A stretch of DNA of 18,031 bases from an uncultured Chitinophagaceae bacterium (lineage in GTDB: Bacteria; Bacteroidota; Bacteroidia; Chitinophagales; Chitinophagaceae), in NCBI GenBank assembly GCA_937897585.1, contig CALCNY010000280.1:1-18031 (forward strand), given 5' to 3'. The position numbers were made by a program, and so were the translations under genes. Under the pieces are notes generated by a model. That model had not been told where the DNA came from. It searched no databases and saw only the letters and a program-made list of their open reading frames with translations. Below, piece by piece: positions 1-8,031 of the stretch. Positions within the stretch are counted from its first letter, which is position 1; every line of letters starts with the position of its first letter.

Positions 1-3
1 ATA

Positions 4-80
4 TTGAACCTTTTGAACTTATTGAACCTTTTGAACCATTAAACCCTTAAACCATTAAACCTCCCAAACCTCCAAAACCT
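4..80. repeat. Array of ~9-nt TTGAACCTT-type repeats
   Basis: About nine tandem, slightly degenerate units of 8-9 nt. They begin as TTGAACCTT and drift to TTAAACC and CCAAACC towards the right edge. The array ends about 25 nt before the likely sucC promoter. The same unit recurs at about 1472-1519, 2020-2106 and 9724-9795, always between genes. No function is known to me. It is too short and too degenerate for a CRISPR or a mobile element. Confidence 0.8.
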
Positions 81-103
81 TTTTTAATTTTCCATTCATT
101 CCT

Positions 104-111
104 TATCTTCG
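104..111 (+). promoter_or_regulatory. Likely -7 promoter box of sucC
   Basis: TATCTTCG matches the Bacteroidota -7 consensus TAnnTTTG at all but one position. It lies 16 nt before the sucC start codon, implying a very short leader. I see no convincing TTG -33 box at the expected distance; the upstream stretch is T-rich. Confidence 0.45.
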
Positions 112-127
112 CAAAAATTTTCAACAA

Positions 128-1339
128 ATGAACTTACACGAATACCAAGCCAAAGAATTATTAAAAAAATTCAACGTTCCTGTTCAAGAAGGAATTGCCT
201 GTAGCACTGCAACTGAAGCGGAAGAAGCTTATCGCCAGATTCATACACAATTTGGAAGCAAATTCGCTGTAGTTAAAGCGCAAATACATGCAGGTGGACG
301 TGGTAAAGGTTCAATTGTAGGAAAAGAACAAAGAGGTGTAGCTGTTGGTAAGAGTATAGAAGATGTGGTAAAAATCGCTGACAATATTTTGGGAGGTACT
401 TTAGTAACAATTCAAACTGGACCTGAAGGCAAATTGGTTAGTAAAGTATTGGTAGCACAGGATGTTTATTATGAAGGTCCAAATCCTGTAAAAGAATTTT
501 ATTTAGCTATATTAATGGACAGAAGCAGCTGCATGAATGTGGTGATGTACAGCACAGAAGGCGGAATGAATATTGAAGATGTAGCTCATGATACGCCTGA
601 GAAAATTTTCAAAGAGTTCGTTCACCCAGGTGGAAAATTACAAGGATTTCAAGCTAGAAAAATCGCTTTCAATCTTGGTTTAAGCGGTGAATCATTTAAA
701 AATTGCGTAAAATTCGTAACCAATCTTTACAACGCTTATGTTGATTTGGATTGTGGTATGTTGGAAATAAATCCATTGTTCAAAACCAGCGATGACAAAA
801 TCATTGCTGTTGATTGTAAAATGAACATTGATGATAATGCTTTAATGCGTCATCCAGAAGTTGCAGCTTTAAGAGATATTTCTGAGGAAGATCCTACTGA
901 AGTTGAAGCTGGTAAATACAATCTGAATTTCGTGAAATTAGACGGTAATGTAGGTTGTATGGTAAACGGAGCAGGTTTGGCTATGGCTACTATGGATATG
1001 ATTAAATTATCTGGTGGAGATCCTGCAAACTTCCTTGATGTAGGTGGTACTGCTAATGCAACGACTGTAGAAGCAGGTTTCAGAATCATCATGAAGGATC
1101 CAAAAGTAAAAGCTATTCTTATTAATATCTTCGGCGGTATCGTTCGTTGCGATCGTGTTGCCCAAGGCGTTATTGATGCCTACAAAAGCATCGGCAACAT
1201 CGAAATTCCTATCATCGTTCGTTTACAAGGAACTAATGCTGATGTAGCGAAAAAACTAATCGACGAAAGCGGATTGAAAGTTCAAAGCGCTATTCTATTG
1301 AGCGAAGCTGCTGCTTTGGTGGGTAAGGCGGTTGCGTAG
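128..1339 (+). CDS. sucC: Succinate--CoA ligase (ADP-forming) subunit beta
   Basis: This is the beta subunit of succinyl-CoA synthetase, which with SucD interconverts succinyl-CoA and succinate with substrate-level nucleotide phosphorylation in the TCA cycle. The N-terminus (MNLHEYQAKELL) is the family signature. It is followed by an ATP-grasp domain with Lys50 and the glycine-rich GGRGK at residues 56-60. The C-terminal CoA-ligase domain carries NGAGLAMATMD, FLDVGGTAN and NIFGGIVRCD. The length of 403 residues is slightly above the usual 385-400. The start is the only ATG that gives the complete N-terminal signature. sucD is not adjacent, so the alpha subunit must be encoded elsewhere, which I believe is common in this phylum. 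The gene appears monocistronic, since 190 nt of repeat-rich DNA follow it. Confidence 0.97.
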   Translation: MNLHEYQAKELLKKFNVPVQEGIACSTATEAEEAYRQIHTQFGSKFAVVKAQIHAGGRGKGSIVGKEQRGVAVGKSIEDVVKIADNILGGTLVTIQTGPEGKLVSKVLVAQDVYYEGPNPVKEFYLAILMDRSSCMNVVMYSTEGGMNIEDVAHDTPEKIFKEFVHPGGKLQGFQARKIAFNLGLSGESFKNCVKFVTNLYNAYVDLDCGMLEINPLFKTSDDKIIAVDCKMNIDDNALMRHPEVAALRDISEEDPTEVEAGKYNLNFVKLDGNVGCMVNGAGLAMATMDMIKLSGGDPANFLDVGGTANATTVEAGFRIIMKDPKVKAILINIFGGIVRCDRVAQGVIDAYKSIGNIEIPIIVRLQGTNADVAKKLIDESGLKVQSAILLSEAAALVGKAVA

Positions 1340-1400
1340 GTCAATTTGATGATTTGATAATGTGTCAATTTGGTGATTGGTGAATTTCCAATTTGAAAAT
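1340..1400. repeat. Imperfect 24-nt direct repeat after sucC
   Basis: Two adjacent 24-nt units (1340-1363 and 1364-1387) both start GTCAATTTG and agree at about 19 of 24 positions. A third, partial unit follows at about 1388. The repeat begins immediately after the sucC stop codon. It differs in sequence and period from the TTGAACC arrays. No terminator-like hairpin is evident within it. Confidence 0.6.
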
Positions 1401-1471
1401 ATATCTATTTTAAGATTTGATAATTGGACTATTCAAAGTTTTTTAATGTCCATCTGATTATTTAGGTATGT

Positions 1472-1519
1472 CTTGAACTTATTGAACCTTTGAAACCTTT
1501 TGAACCAGTCTTGAACTTT
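1472..1519. repeat. TTGAACCTT-type repeat array before the GNAT gene
   Basis: Five or so TTGAAC-containing units, spaced about 9 nt (two of them closer to 14), make up the sequence just upstream of the acetyltransferase start. It is the same family and orientation as the array at 4-80. It ends about 10 nt before the start codon and so probably occupies the 5' leader or promoter of that gene. Confidence 0.75.
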
Positions 1520-1529
1520 TACTTGTAAC

Positions 1530-2018
1530 ATGATAATCAGAAATGCCTCAATAGCAGATCTCCCCACAATCGTTTCTATTTACAATTCCATCATTCCAGG
1601 CAGAATGGTAACTGCGGATATTGAACCAACTTCAGTTGTTGATAAAACTGAATGGTTTCATTCCCATACGCCTACCCGTCCGATTTGGATGTTTGAAAAT
1701 GAAAATAATGAAATTATTGGATGGGCAAGTTTTAAAAATTTCTATGGCCGTCCTGCATATTCTGGCACTGCTGAATTCAGCATGTATCTTGATGAAAAAT
1801 TCAGAAACAAAGGTTATGGTTTACAAATTCTGAATCATGCCATTCAACAAAGTCCTTCTTTACAAATACATACCTTACTCGGATTTATTTTTGAACAAAA
1901 TTTACCAAGTCTCAAACTATTTAATAAAGTAGGTTTCGAAGAATGGGGGCATTTACCGGACGTCGCTGTTCTTGATGGAAAGAGTTGTAGTTTGAAAATT
2001 TTGGGAAGAAAGGTGTAA
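1530..2018 (+). CDS. GNAT N-acetyltransferase, phosphinothricin acetyltransferase-like
   Basis: This is a single-domain GNAT acyltransferase of 162 residues, of the kind that moves an acetyl group from acetyl-CoA to an amine. The N-terminus (MIIRNASIADLPTIVSIYN) matches the PAT/MnaT-like subgroup. The acetyl-CoA pyrophosphate loop (motif A) is Arg92-Asn-Lys-Gly-Tyr-Gly97. The later N124, S127, K133 and GF at 135-136 match the C-terminal PAT motif. The family acetylates phosphinothricin, methionine sulfoximine or other amino acids, and the substrate here cannot be read from sequence. The gene stands alone. It is preceded by a TTGAACC repeat array and converges on the PBP1A gene across an inverted copy of that repeat. 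I see no clear promoter. Confidence 0.88.
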   Translation: MIIRNASIADLPTIVSIYNSIIPGRMVTADIEPTSVVDKTEWFHSHTPTRPIWMFENENNEIIGWASFKNFYGRPAYSGTAEFSMYLDEKFRNKGYGLQILNHAIQQSPSLQIHTLLGFIFEQNLPSLKLFNKVGFEEWGHLPDVAVLDGKSCSLKILGRKV

Positions 2019-2019
2019 A

Positions 2020-2106
2020 ACTGTTTGAAAAGTTCAAAAGGTTCAATTCGTTTCAAAGGTTGGTATAACCTTTTGAACATCTTGAACACATTAAACTTAT
2101 TGAACC
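2020..2106. repeat. Inverted TTGAACC-type array at a convergent gene junction
   Basis: The left half carries the repeat in reverse complement (GTTCAAAAGGTT at 2032-2043) and the right half carries it forward (AACCTTTTGAAC at 2067-2078). These form a perfect 12-bp inverted repeat. A tighter pairing of 7 bp (2055-2061 with 2067-2073, 5-nt loop) is also possible. It fills the whole space between the GNAT stop and the PBP1A stop, so it could form a hairpin in both transcripts and act as a bidirectional terminator. The stems are AT-rich and have no clean U-tract, so that role is only inferred. Confidence 0.6.
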
Positions 2107-4404
2107 TTAATAATCACTCACCTTCTTTACCGGTGCCTTCTTTCTCGCAGTATCTTTAACCTCTTTCTTAGTCTTATCATCGAGCATTTCATCTGTCATA
2201 TCATTACCTAAAAACTCATCTGCGCCACCGCCATTACTGATGTCGGCATCCAAACTATCTCCACTAGTAGCGATATTCGCAAAATTTTGCTCAGCATAAA
2301 TAGGATCATTTTTCAAAGCAGCGGGCTGCTCGAATGTAGTTACCTTTCCATAATTCAATCTTTTATCTGCATACACATTACTCATGTACAATCCCCATTT
2401 AGGCGCCGACATTTCCGCACCACCACTATTACTGGTGTAAATTGGAATAAATGGATCTTCACAACCTACCCATGTACCTGCCAATAACTCTGGCGTATAA
2501 CCGATGAACCAACCGTCTGTATTGGCATTGGTAGTTCCTGTCTTTCCAGCTTTCTCCACAGGAATATTATAACTATTAATTCTTCTCGCTGTACCAAACT
2601 CCACAACACCTTGCATCATCTTCACCATTGAATAAGCATCTGTTTCTCCAATCACTTCTTTGCTCTGTGAAATAGGGAACTCATATAATAAGTTACCATC
2701 TTTATCTTCTATTCTTGTAAAAAATACAGGAGGCGTGTTGTAACCTTTATTAGGAAACATCGTATAAGCTTGCAACATTTCCAGCATCGGAATTTCTGCC
2801 GTACCTAATGCAATAGATGGATATGGTGGCAGTTTAGCAATGATGCCGCACTGTCTTGCAAATTCAATGGTTCTATTAACACCAATCACGGCCATCAAAT
2901 GCCACGCAGCTCCATTCAATGATTTTGCCAAACAATAAGCCATCGTACCTCCACCGGTGCTGATTGTTTTTCCACCTAACGTCAACGGACCACCGGGAAT
3001 GTAAGTCTGTGGTGTATAACCTGCATCTGTAACCGCCAGTGTATACAATAATGGTTTAAATGTAGAACCTACCTGACGGCTCGCCGTAACATGATCAAAC
3101 TTGAACCACTTATAGTTAATACCTCCTACCCATGACTTAATTTCACCTGTTCGAGGATCCATCGCAGCAAAAGAAGTCTGTAATAATTGCTTGTGGTATT
3201 TTATAGAATCAAAAGGCGACATGATAGTGTCTTTCTCATGACTCTTATTTCCCCACCAAGAAAATATTTTCATCTTCACTGGCACATGAAATGATTTTTT
3301 AATTTCGGCAGTGTCAATGTCATCTTCTTTCATCGACTTCCATCTGTCGGTATATTTCATGGCGGCTTCAATTACATTATCATGACCTTCCCATAATTTA
3401 TCACCTTTCACTTTGAAATAAGCATTTAGTTTCTCCTGAATAATTGGCATATGCTCTTCCACAGCATTTTCAGCATAACGCTGCATTCGTGAATCGATAG
3501 TAGTATATATTTTTAAGCCATCTCTGAATAAATCATAAGGTTCATCTGTTTTTGGATTGTTGTGCGTTTTACACCAGTCTTTCAAAACTGCTACTAATGC
3601 TGACCGGTAGTAAGGTGCAATACCCACATTCTCATCAATCTTTTTGTAATTAGTGATGAGAGGTTTTAATTTCAATTTATCAGCTTCAGCTTGAGTTAGA
3701 TAATGTTGCTTTGATGCTGCCATTTGATTGATTACAACATTTCTTCTGCTCAATGCAGATTTAGGATGACGAATAGGTTCATAAATAAAACCTTTCAACA
3801 TACCTATCAAAACAGCTGCTTCTTCAATTTTTAATTCAGCAGGTTCTTTTTGAAAATAAGTTCTGGATGCATTTCTAATACCATATACATTTCCCCAGGG
3901 AGCGCGATTAAGGTATAACGTGATGATTTCTTCTTTTGTAAAATTGCGTTCGAGCTTAACGGCTACAATCCATTCTTTTAATTTTTGGATACCTCTGACC
4001 AGAACATTTCCCTTTCCTTGACCTAACATCATTTTAGCCAACTGCTGTGTCAATGTGCTACCGCCACCTTGTGAACCCGCAGTAAAAATCACTCTGCCCA
4101 AAGCCTTTGCGTCAATCCCAGAATGATCGAAAAATCTTTCATCTTCAGTGGCAATCAAAGCATGAACGGCATTGGGAGAAATCTCATTGTATTTTACTTC
4201 GCTCCTGTTTTCAGAATAATATTTACCCATTAAAACTCCATCAGCACTAATAATCTCACTGGCCAAATCAGCTTCAGGATTTTCAAGTTCTTGTACGGAA
4301 GGCATTTTGCCAAACAATCCGAAATTGGCTGCTGCAAAAATTAAAATCACCAGCCCAAGGCCAATGAAAAATACACGCCATAAAATCTGAATAGAACGTT
4401 TCAT
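2107..4404 (-). CDS. Class A penicillin-binding protein (PBP1A-like transglycosylase/transpeptidase)
   Basis: This bifunctional peptidoglycan synthase is anchored by one N-terminal membrane helix (residues about 8-30) with its enzyme domains in the periplasm. The GT51 glycosyltransferase domain (about 50-235) has the catalytic Glu87 in EDERFFDH and GGSTLTQQLAK at 114-124. The transpeptidase domain (about 410-680) has all three active-site motifs: S447-T-F-K450, S495-L-N497 and K621-T-G623. Both activities should therefore be intact. The length of 765 residues is typical for Bacteroidota. The C-terminal 60 residues are an unusual low-complexity tail, first Asp/Gly-rich and then Lys-rich. The gene starts 8 nt after the stop of the SprE-like gene, so the two are very likely cotranscribed and possibly translationally coupled. 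Confidence 0.96.
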   Translation of the reverse strand: MKRSIQILWRVFFIGLGLVILIFAAANFGLFGKMPSVQELENPEADLASEIISADGVLMGKYYSENRSEVKYNEISPNAVHALIATEDERFFDHSGIDAKALGRVIFTAGSQGGGSTLTQQLAKMMLGQGKGNVLVRGIQKLKEWIVAVKLERNFTKEEIITLYLNRAPWGNVYGIRNASRTYFQKEPAELKIEEAAVLIGMLKGFIYEPIRHPKSALSRRNVVINQMAASKQHYLTQAEADKLKLKPLITNYKKIDENVGIAPYYRSALVAVLKDWCKTHNNPKTDEPYDLFRDGLKIYTTIDSRMQRYAENAVEEHMPIIQEKLNAYFKVKGDKLWEGHDNVIEAAMKYTDRWKSMKEDDIDTAEIKKSFHVPVKMKIFSWWGNKSHEKDTIMSPFDSIKYHKQLLQTSFAAMDPRTGEIKSWVGGINYKWFKFDHVTASRQVGSTFKPLLYTLAVTDAGYTPQTYIPGGPLTLGGKTISTGGGTMAYCLAKSLNGAAWHLMAVIGVNRTIEFARQCGIIAKLPPYPSIALGTAEIPMLEMLQAYTMFPNKGYNTPPVFFTRIEDKDGNLLYEFPISQSKEVIGETDAYSMVKMMQGVVEFGTARRINSYNIPVEKAGKTGTTNANTDGWFIGYTPELLAGTWVGCEDPFIPIYTSNSGGAEMSAPKWGLYMSNVYADKRLNYGKVTTFEQPAALKNDPIYAEQNFANIATSGDSLDADISNGGGADEFLGNDMTDEMLDDKTKKEVKDTARKKAPVKKVSDY

Positions 4405-4412
4405 GCTTGGGA

Positions 4413-7391
4413 TTAAAATTTACCGGGATATTGATTATTTAATAATTGCTTGTATTTATCAAGCTCTTTGTTGGTTTTCAGCAATTGAAGATTATCGTCA
4501 TTGATAATGAAGAAAGAATACTTCGAAGCTTGTAACCAAGATACTTGAGTTGGCGCCGCTCTTTTGATTTTTTCAAAATAAAGTATAGCATCTTCTGCAT
4601 TCTCAAATTTTGAAAACGAAACCATATTTTGTTGTGCATTCAAAGGCAGTTTAGAAACCGTAATTGAATTTAAACCATTTGATGTGTTGTATCTTTTATA
4701 AGCATTGACTACTTCAGTCACGTATACTTCATCTACTTTATCTAAAAGCATAATCACATTGTGTTGTTTAGCAGGTTGCCATTTAAATTCACCGCTAACC
4801 ATTGAAGGAGGGAGAGAAACAGCTCCATCTTGCATGGTTTTGATGGGTTTTATTTCGGCTAGCTTTGGTGCTGATGGCGTTACAGCAACAGCTTTTTTTG
4901 TTTCAATGGTTTTATTATCCGCAATCAAAATTTTATCATCTTCAGGAGCTCTTGTAATTTCAAGTGAAGACAAATAGGCTTCAATCTCTTTTCTTCTTTT
5001 TAGCACATCAATAAGTGTCTTTGCTTTTTCACTCAATGGCGATGTAGGGAACAATTTTATTAAAGTGTCCAGCTTGACAATCGCATCTGAATCCTGATCG
5101 CATTGCACATAATAAATCGCTTCGATGTATGTTAACTGCGGTGTCCAATAATTATTTCCATGAATACTGTCGGCCGCTTTCTTCATCACAAGTGCAGAAT
5201 CAAAACCTCCCTGAATAAACAAATCATAAATGTTCTGATACATTTTAGAAACTACAGGATTGTTTTGATCAGGCTGCAATGACATTGGATCATTTAACAT
5301 TTTGGCAGAACGACTCTCTGCAAATTTTGTGTCCAGTAAATTTTTATAGTAAGCTGCTTTTTCTGTATTGCCAATTCTGTTGTAGCAATAGTAAAGTCCG
5401 AGGTACACCTCACCATCTTCAAGCTTTTCAGGAAAACGTTGCAAATAAATTTCGTAAGTATAAATGGCTTGCTCGTAATCTTGTAATTCATTTTGAAAAA
5501 TAGTAGCCAATGTAAGTAAAGCAGTTGCTATTTTGTTATTGCTGCTATCTAGTTTTTCAGGCGTTGTAGGTACATTCAACATCAAAGCATCATAACTATT
5601 TTCTACTGGTTTACCTGAACCATTTGACGCAACATCGGGAGCAGGTGCCAATGGATCCATTCCTCCGGCAACATCAGGAGTTATCGCTTTTTTCATTGCC
5701 GACTTTCTTCTCCAATTATCTACATTATCTCTTTTCCCCCAATTTGATTTGAATTCACTGTACCCTTTTGATTTCATGCTGGCATTGTAAAAATACCATT
5801 CACCTTTTGCTGAAGTGGCAAACAAATCCACAGGTGCATTATTTTTACCATTGTCAAAACTATTGAGTCCGGCACCACCGCTATTGACTTCAACTTCTTC
5901 TTTAATTCCCGCATCTTTTCTAAGTTTCTTTGATAACTTTTTGATGAAAGCATCTCTATCAGCAGGAGACAATGCAGCTATCATTTGTAAACTGTCTTCA
6001 ACATCAATGATGATTAATTGATCGGCCAATCTTCTCAATGTTGGCTTTCTGTCAGCAATTTCTGCTGAATCTTTTTTGATGGAAGGTTCGTTTACATCCA
6101 AGCTATCATAATGATCAGCAGCGATTTTATATTCTTTTCTTTCGTATGCAATTTTTCCCAACTGAAGATGGGACTTGTTTTTGTAAGCAGCATTATTTTG
6201 ATTCACGGTAAGACTCTTCTCAAAAAAAGCAATGGCAGTTGTTGTATCTACTTTCTTTAAATTAATCAAACCAACACTATGAAAAATGATATCACGATAA
6301 GATTCATATTTATCTTTATTAGCCATGCTTAATAAAGTAGCAATGTTTTTATTCAACTCTACAGAATCGCCGCTGTTGCGCACCATTTTGGCATTGTTGA
6401 GTCGCGAGTAAATATCCATCAATGGATCAACTGTATTTTTTGCAGCGAGATTAAAATATTCACTTGCTTTGTCAAAAGTTCCATTCATTTCATAAAGCTG
6501 ACCGAGCAAATAATTCCATCTAGAAACATCAATTTTATTGGTTGCTGTAGACAAACCTTTTTCAAGATAAACAGCAGCACTATCATAACCTTCTTGTTTA
6601 AAATACCAATAAGCTGTAACTTGATTTAAATCATCCTTGAGTCTTTTTGGCAAGTTGGGATCTTCCTGTAAAATATTAATTAAACCTGCAGATTCTCCAA
6701 ACATATTTGCTTCTACATAAGTTCTGGCCAGCCAAATCAATGCATCATTTCTGCTCGGTGGTAAAGAAAAAGTGCGCTGAATGATATTTCTTTTTTCTCT
6801 ATCAGCAATAGACAATTTGGTTGAGGTTGCTGAACTATTAGCACCTACAATTCTATTATCATCCTCATCTTTTTTTCTGGGAAACAAATTATAATTGATG
6901 AATTGAAAAGTCAGTGCTGCCGAATCAAAAAGTTTTCTGTAATAGTATGATTTGCCGATGAGCAAGTACATATTGTCTACCCAATCTGATCTTAAATCAT
7001 GTAATAAAATTCCACCGGTGGCTTTATAAATCACAGAATCCAATTCAACTTGTTGAGATGCAGTATTATCAAGACTGTAAGGATAAAAAGAAAGCAGCTG
7101 AGTATAGTCATCTACTTGAGATGTTCTGGCGCGGTCAATTACCAGATTTAGTTTATTGTTAGCGTTAAAATAATAGTTGTAATGTGACAGGATGTTTTGT
7201 GAAAACCTGCGGCCTTTAGTAAATTTCTTATCGGCAGTTTTCTCTGATGGCAATATTTTTTCTTCGTATTCTTTAGGTTTTTTTTCTTTTCCAAATGGGT
7301 CAAATGTCCACATAGGCTGAGCAACAGCAGATACGGAGATTATACAAAAAAGCACAAGAAACGGGAAAAATGAAAATGTTCTTCCTTTCAT
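4413..7391 (-). CDS. sprE: SprE/PorW-like tetratricopeptide protein (type IX secretion/gliding)
   Basis: This is a large exported protein of 992 residues. An N-terminal signal sequence (about 1-24, likely cut after AVA before Gln) is followed by the motif SHYNYYFNANNKLN. After that come many helical TPR-like repeats (roughly 100-800), a disordered stretch, and a conserved C-terminal domain (about 880-992). The layout and the YNYYFNAN motif match the SprE/PorW family, which supports type IX secretion and gliding in Bacteroidota from the outer-membrane/periplasmic side. PorW is described as a lipoprotein, but I see no lipobox Cys at the expected site here. The protein may therefore be soluble, or only a distant relative. 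A generic TPR cell-envelope protein is the alternative. It is the first gene of a unit with the PBP1A gene and diverges from the bactofilin operon. Confidence 0.68.
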   Translation of the reverse strand: MKGRTFSFFPFLVLFCIISVSAVAQPMWTFDPFGKEKKPKEYEEKILPSEKTADKKFTKGRRFSQNILSHYNYYFNANNKLNLVIDRARTSQVDDYTQLLSFYPYSLDNTASQQVELDSVIYKATGGILLHDLRSDWVDNMYLLIGKSYYYRKLFDSAALTFQFINYNLFPRKKDEDDNRIVGANSSATSTKLSIADREKRNIIQRTFSLPPSRNDALIWLARTYVEANMFGESAGLINILQEDPNLPKRLKDDLNQVTAYWYFKQEGYDSAAVYLEKGLSTATNKIDVSRWNYLLGQLYEMNGTFDKASEYFNLAAKNTVDPLMDIYSRLNNAKMVRNSGDSVELNKNIATLLSMANKDKYESYRDIIFHSVGLINLKKVDTTTAIAFFEKSLTVNQNNAAYKNKSHLQLGKIAYERKEYKIAADHYDSLDVNEPSIKKDSAEIADRKPTLRRLADQLIIIDVEDSLQMIAALSPADRDAFIKKLSKKLRKDAGIKEEVEVNSGGAGLNSFDNGKNNAPVDLFATSAKGEWYFYNASMKSKGYSEFKSNWGKRDNVDNWRRKSAMKKAITPDVAGGMDPLAPAPDVASNGSGKPVENSYDALMLNVPTTPEKLDSSNNKIATALLTLATIFQNELQDYEQAIYTYEIYLQRFPEKLEDGEVYLGLYYCYNRIGNTEKAAYYKNLLDTKFAESRSAKMLNDPMSLQPDQNNPVVSKMYQNIYDLFIQGGFDSALVMKKAADSIHGNNYWTPQLTYIEAIYYVQCDQDSDAIVKLDTLIKLFPTSPLSEKAKTLIDVLKRRKEIEAYLSSLEITRAPEDDKILIADNKTIETKKAVAVTPSAPKLAEIKPIKTMQDGAVSLPPSMVSGEFKWQPAKQHNVIMLLDKVDEVYVTEVVNAYKRYNTSNGLNSITVSKLPLNAQQNMVSFSKFENAEDAILYFEKIKRAAPTQVSWLQASKYSFFIINDDNLQLLKTNKELDKYKQLLNNQYPGKF

Positions 7392-7585
7392 TAAAATGTT
7401 AGATTAAAAATGCGGTTAAATATCGGCATTTTTTATGTGTTTACCATCAAATTTTCAATATCAATGGGCAACTTTAACGGAATTTCCGGAATATTAATAA
7501 AATGGGTAGAAAAACTAACCTCAAAGTACAAGAGAAGTCGCTTTAAATGAAGGTTGTTTTGTATTTTAGTCCGGAAATTTTTTAT
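7392..7585. promoter_or_regulatory. Divergent promoter region between sprE-like and bactofilin operons
   Basis: This 194-nt AT-rich spacer must hold both promoters. On the + strand TATTTTAG at 7562-7569 is a one-mismatch TAnnTTTG box about 16 nt before the chosen start of the next gene. On the - strand the sequence around 7518-7527 reads GTACTTTGAG, close to a -7 box but one base short in spacing; it would leave a leader of roughly 120 nt for the sprE-like gene. That leader contains an 8-bp inverted repeat, AAAAATGC (7406-7413) with GCATTTTT (7426-7433). No -33 box is convincing on either strand. Confidence 0.4.
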
Positions 7586-7984
7586 ATGGAAAATTTAGAT
7601 GCCACAAACAGACTGAAGCGATTAAGAAATAACTACAGACTGGTGGTGATGAATGAAGATAGTTACGAAGAAGTGGTAAGATTCAAACTTAGCAGATTGA
7701 GTGTTTATATTGCGATGAGCAGTTTGTTTATCATCATGGTAGCGCTTACTGCATCCCTGATCATTTTCACGCCATTGAAATATTATCTTCCGGGTGTGGG
7801 TTATGGAAACGTAAAGCAAATTAAAGAATACAGAAAACTTAAACTCAGAACAGATTCAATGGAGCAAGCGTTGCAACAACAGCAGCGTTATTTTCAGGAT
7901 TTAGAAAAAGTATTAAAAGGCAATGTGGCAAAACTTGACACCAATAAATTGAATACGCCTAAGCTTGAAAACATTGATGATTAA
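7586..7984 (+). CDS. Short membrane coiled-coil protein resembling the N-terminus of a Bacteroidota M23 peptidase
   Basis: The 132-residue protein has a basic cytoplasmic head (LRNNYRLVVMNEDSYEEVVRFKLSRLSVY), one membrane helix (about residues 41-63), then a periplasmic segment with a Gln-rich coiled coil (QALQQQQRYFQDLEKVL). From memory of the family, this is how Bacteroidota M23/LytM metallopeptidases encoded next to bactofilin genes begin. Those are normally about 280-330 residues and end in a zinc peptidase domain. Here the reading frame stops normally, and the 47 nt before the bactofilin gene have no room for the HxxxD and HxH motifs. It is therefore a peptidase-less form or a truncated homologue. 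The start at 7586 is preferred over the in-frame ATG at 7547, which would lie upstream of the likely promoter box. It may link the bactofilin scaffold to the envelope; this is inference. Confidence 0.7.
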   Translation: MENLDATNRLKRLRNNYRLVVMNEDSYEEVVRFKLSRLSVYIAMSSLFIIMVALTASLIIFTPLKYYLPGVGYGNVKQIKEYRKLKLRTDSMEQALQQQQRYFQDLEKVLKGNVAKLDTNKLNTPKLENIDD

Positions 7985-8031
7985 CAATAACTTTTTTTAA
8001 AGTTGAAAACCCATAACTAAAATTTCTATTT

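Noticed and set aside
4..80. TTGAACC arrays as a possible CRISPR
   Set aside because: Units are about 9 nt, contiguous and degenerate, with no unique spacers and no cas genes.
1844..2089. An 81-codon minus-strand frame over the end of the GNAT gene
   Set aside because: It reads the GNAT gene and the inverted repeat array in antisense, and its product resembles no protein family.
7547..7585. Longer start for the M23-like stub at 7547
   Set aside because: The extra 13 codons run through the best -7 promoter box and do not match the basic head expected at the N-terminus.
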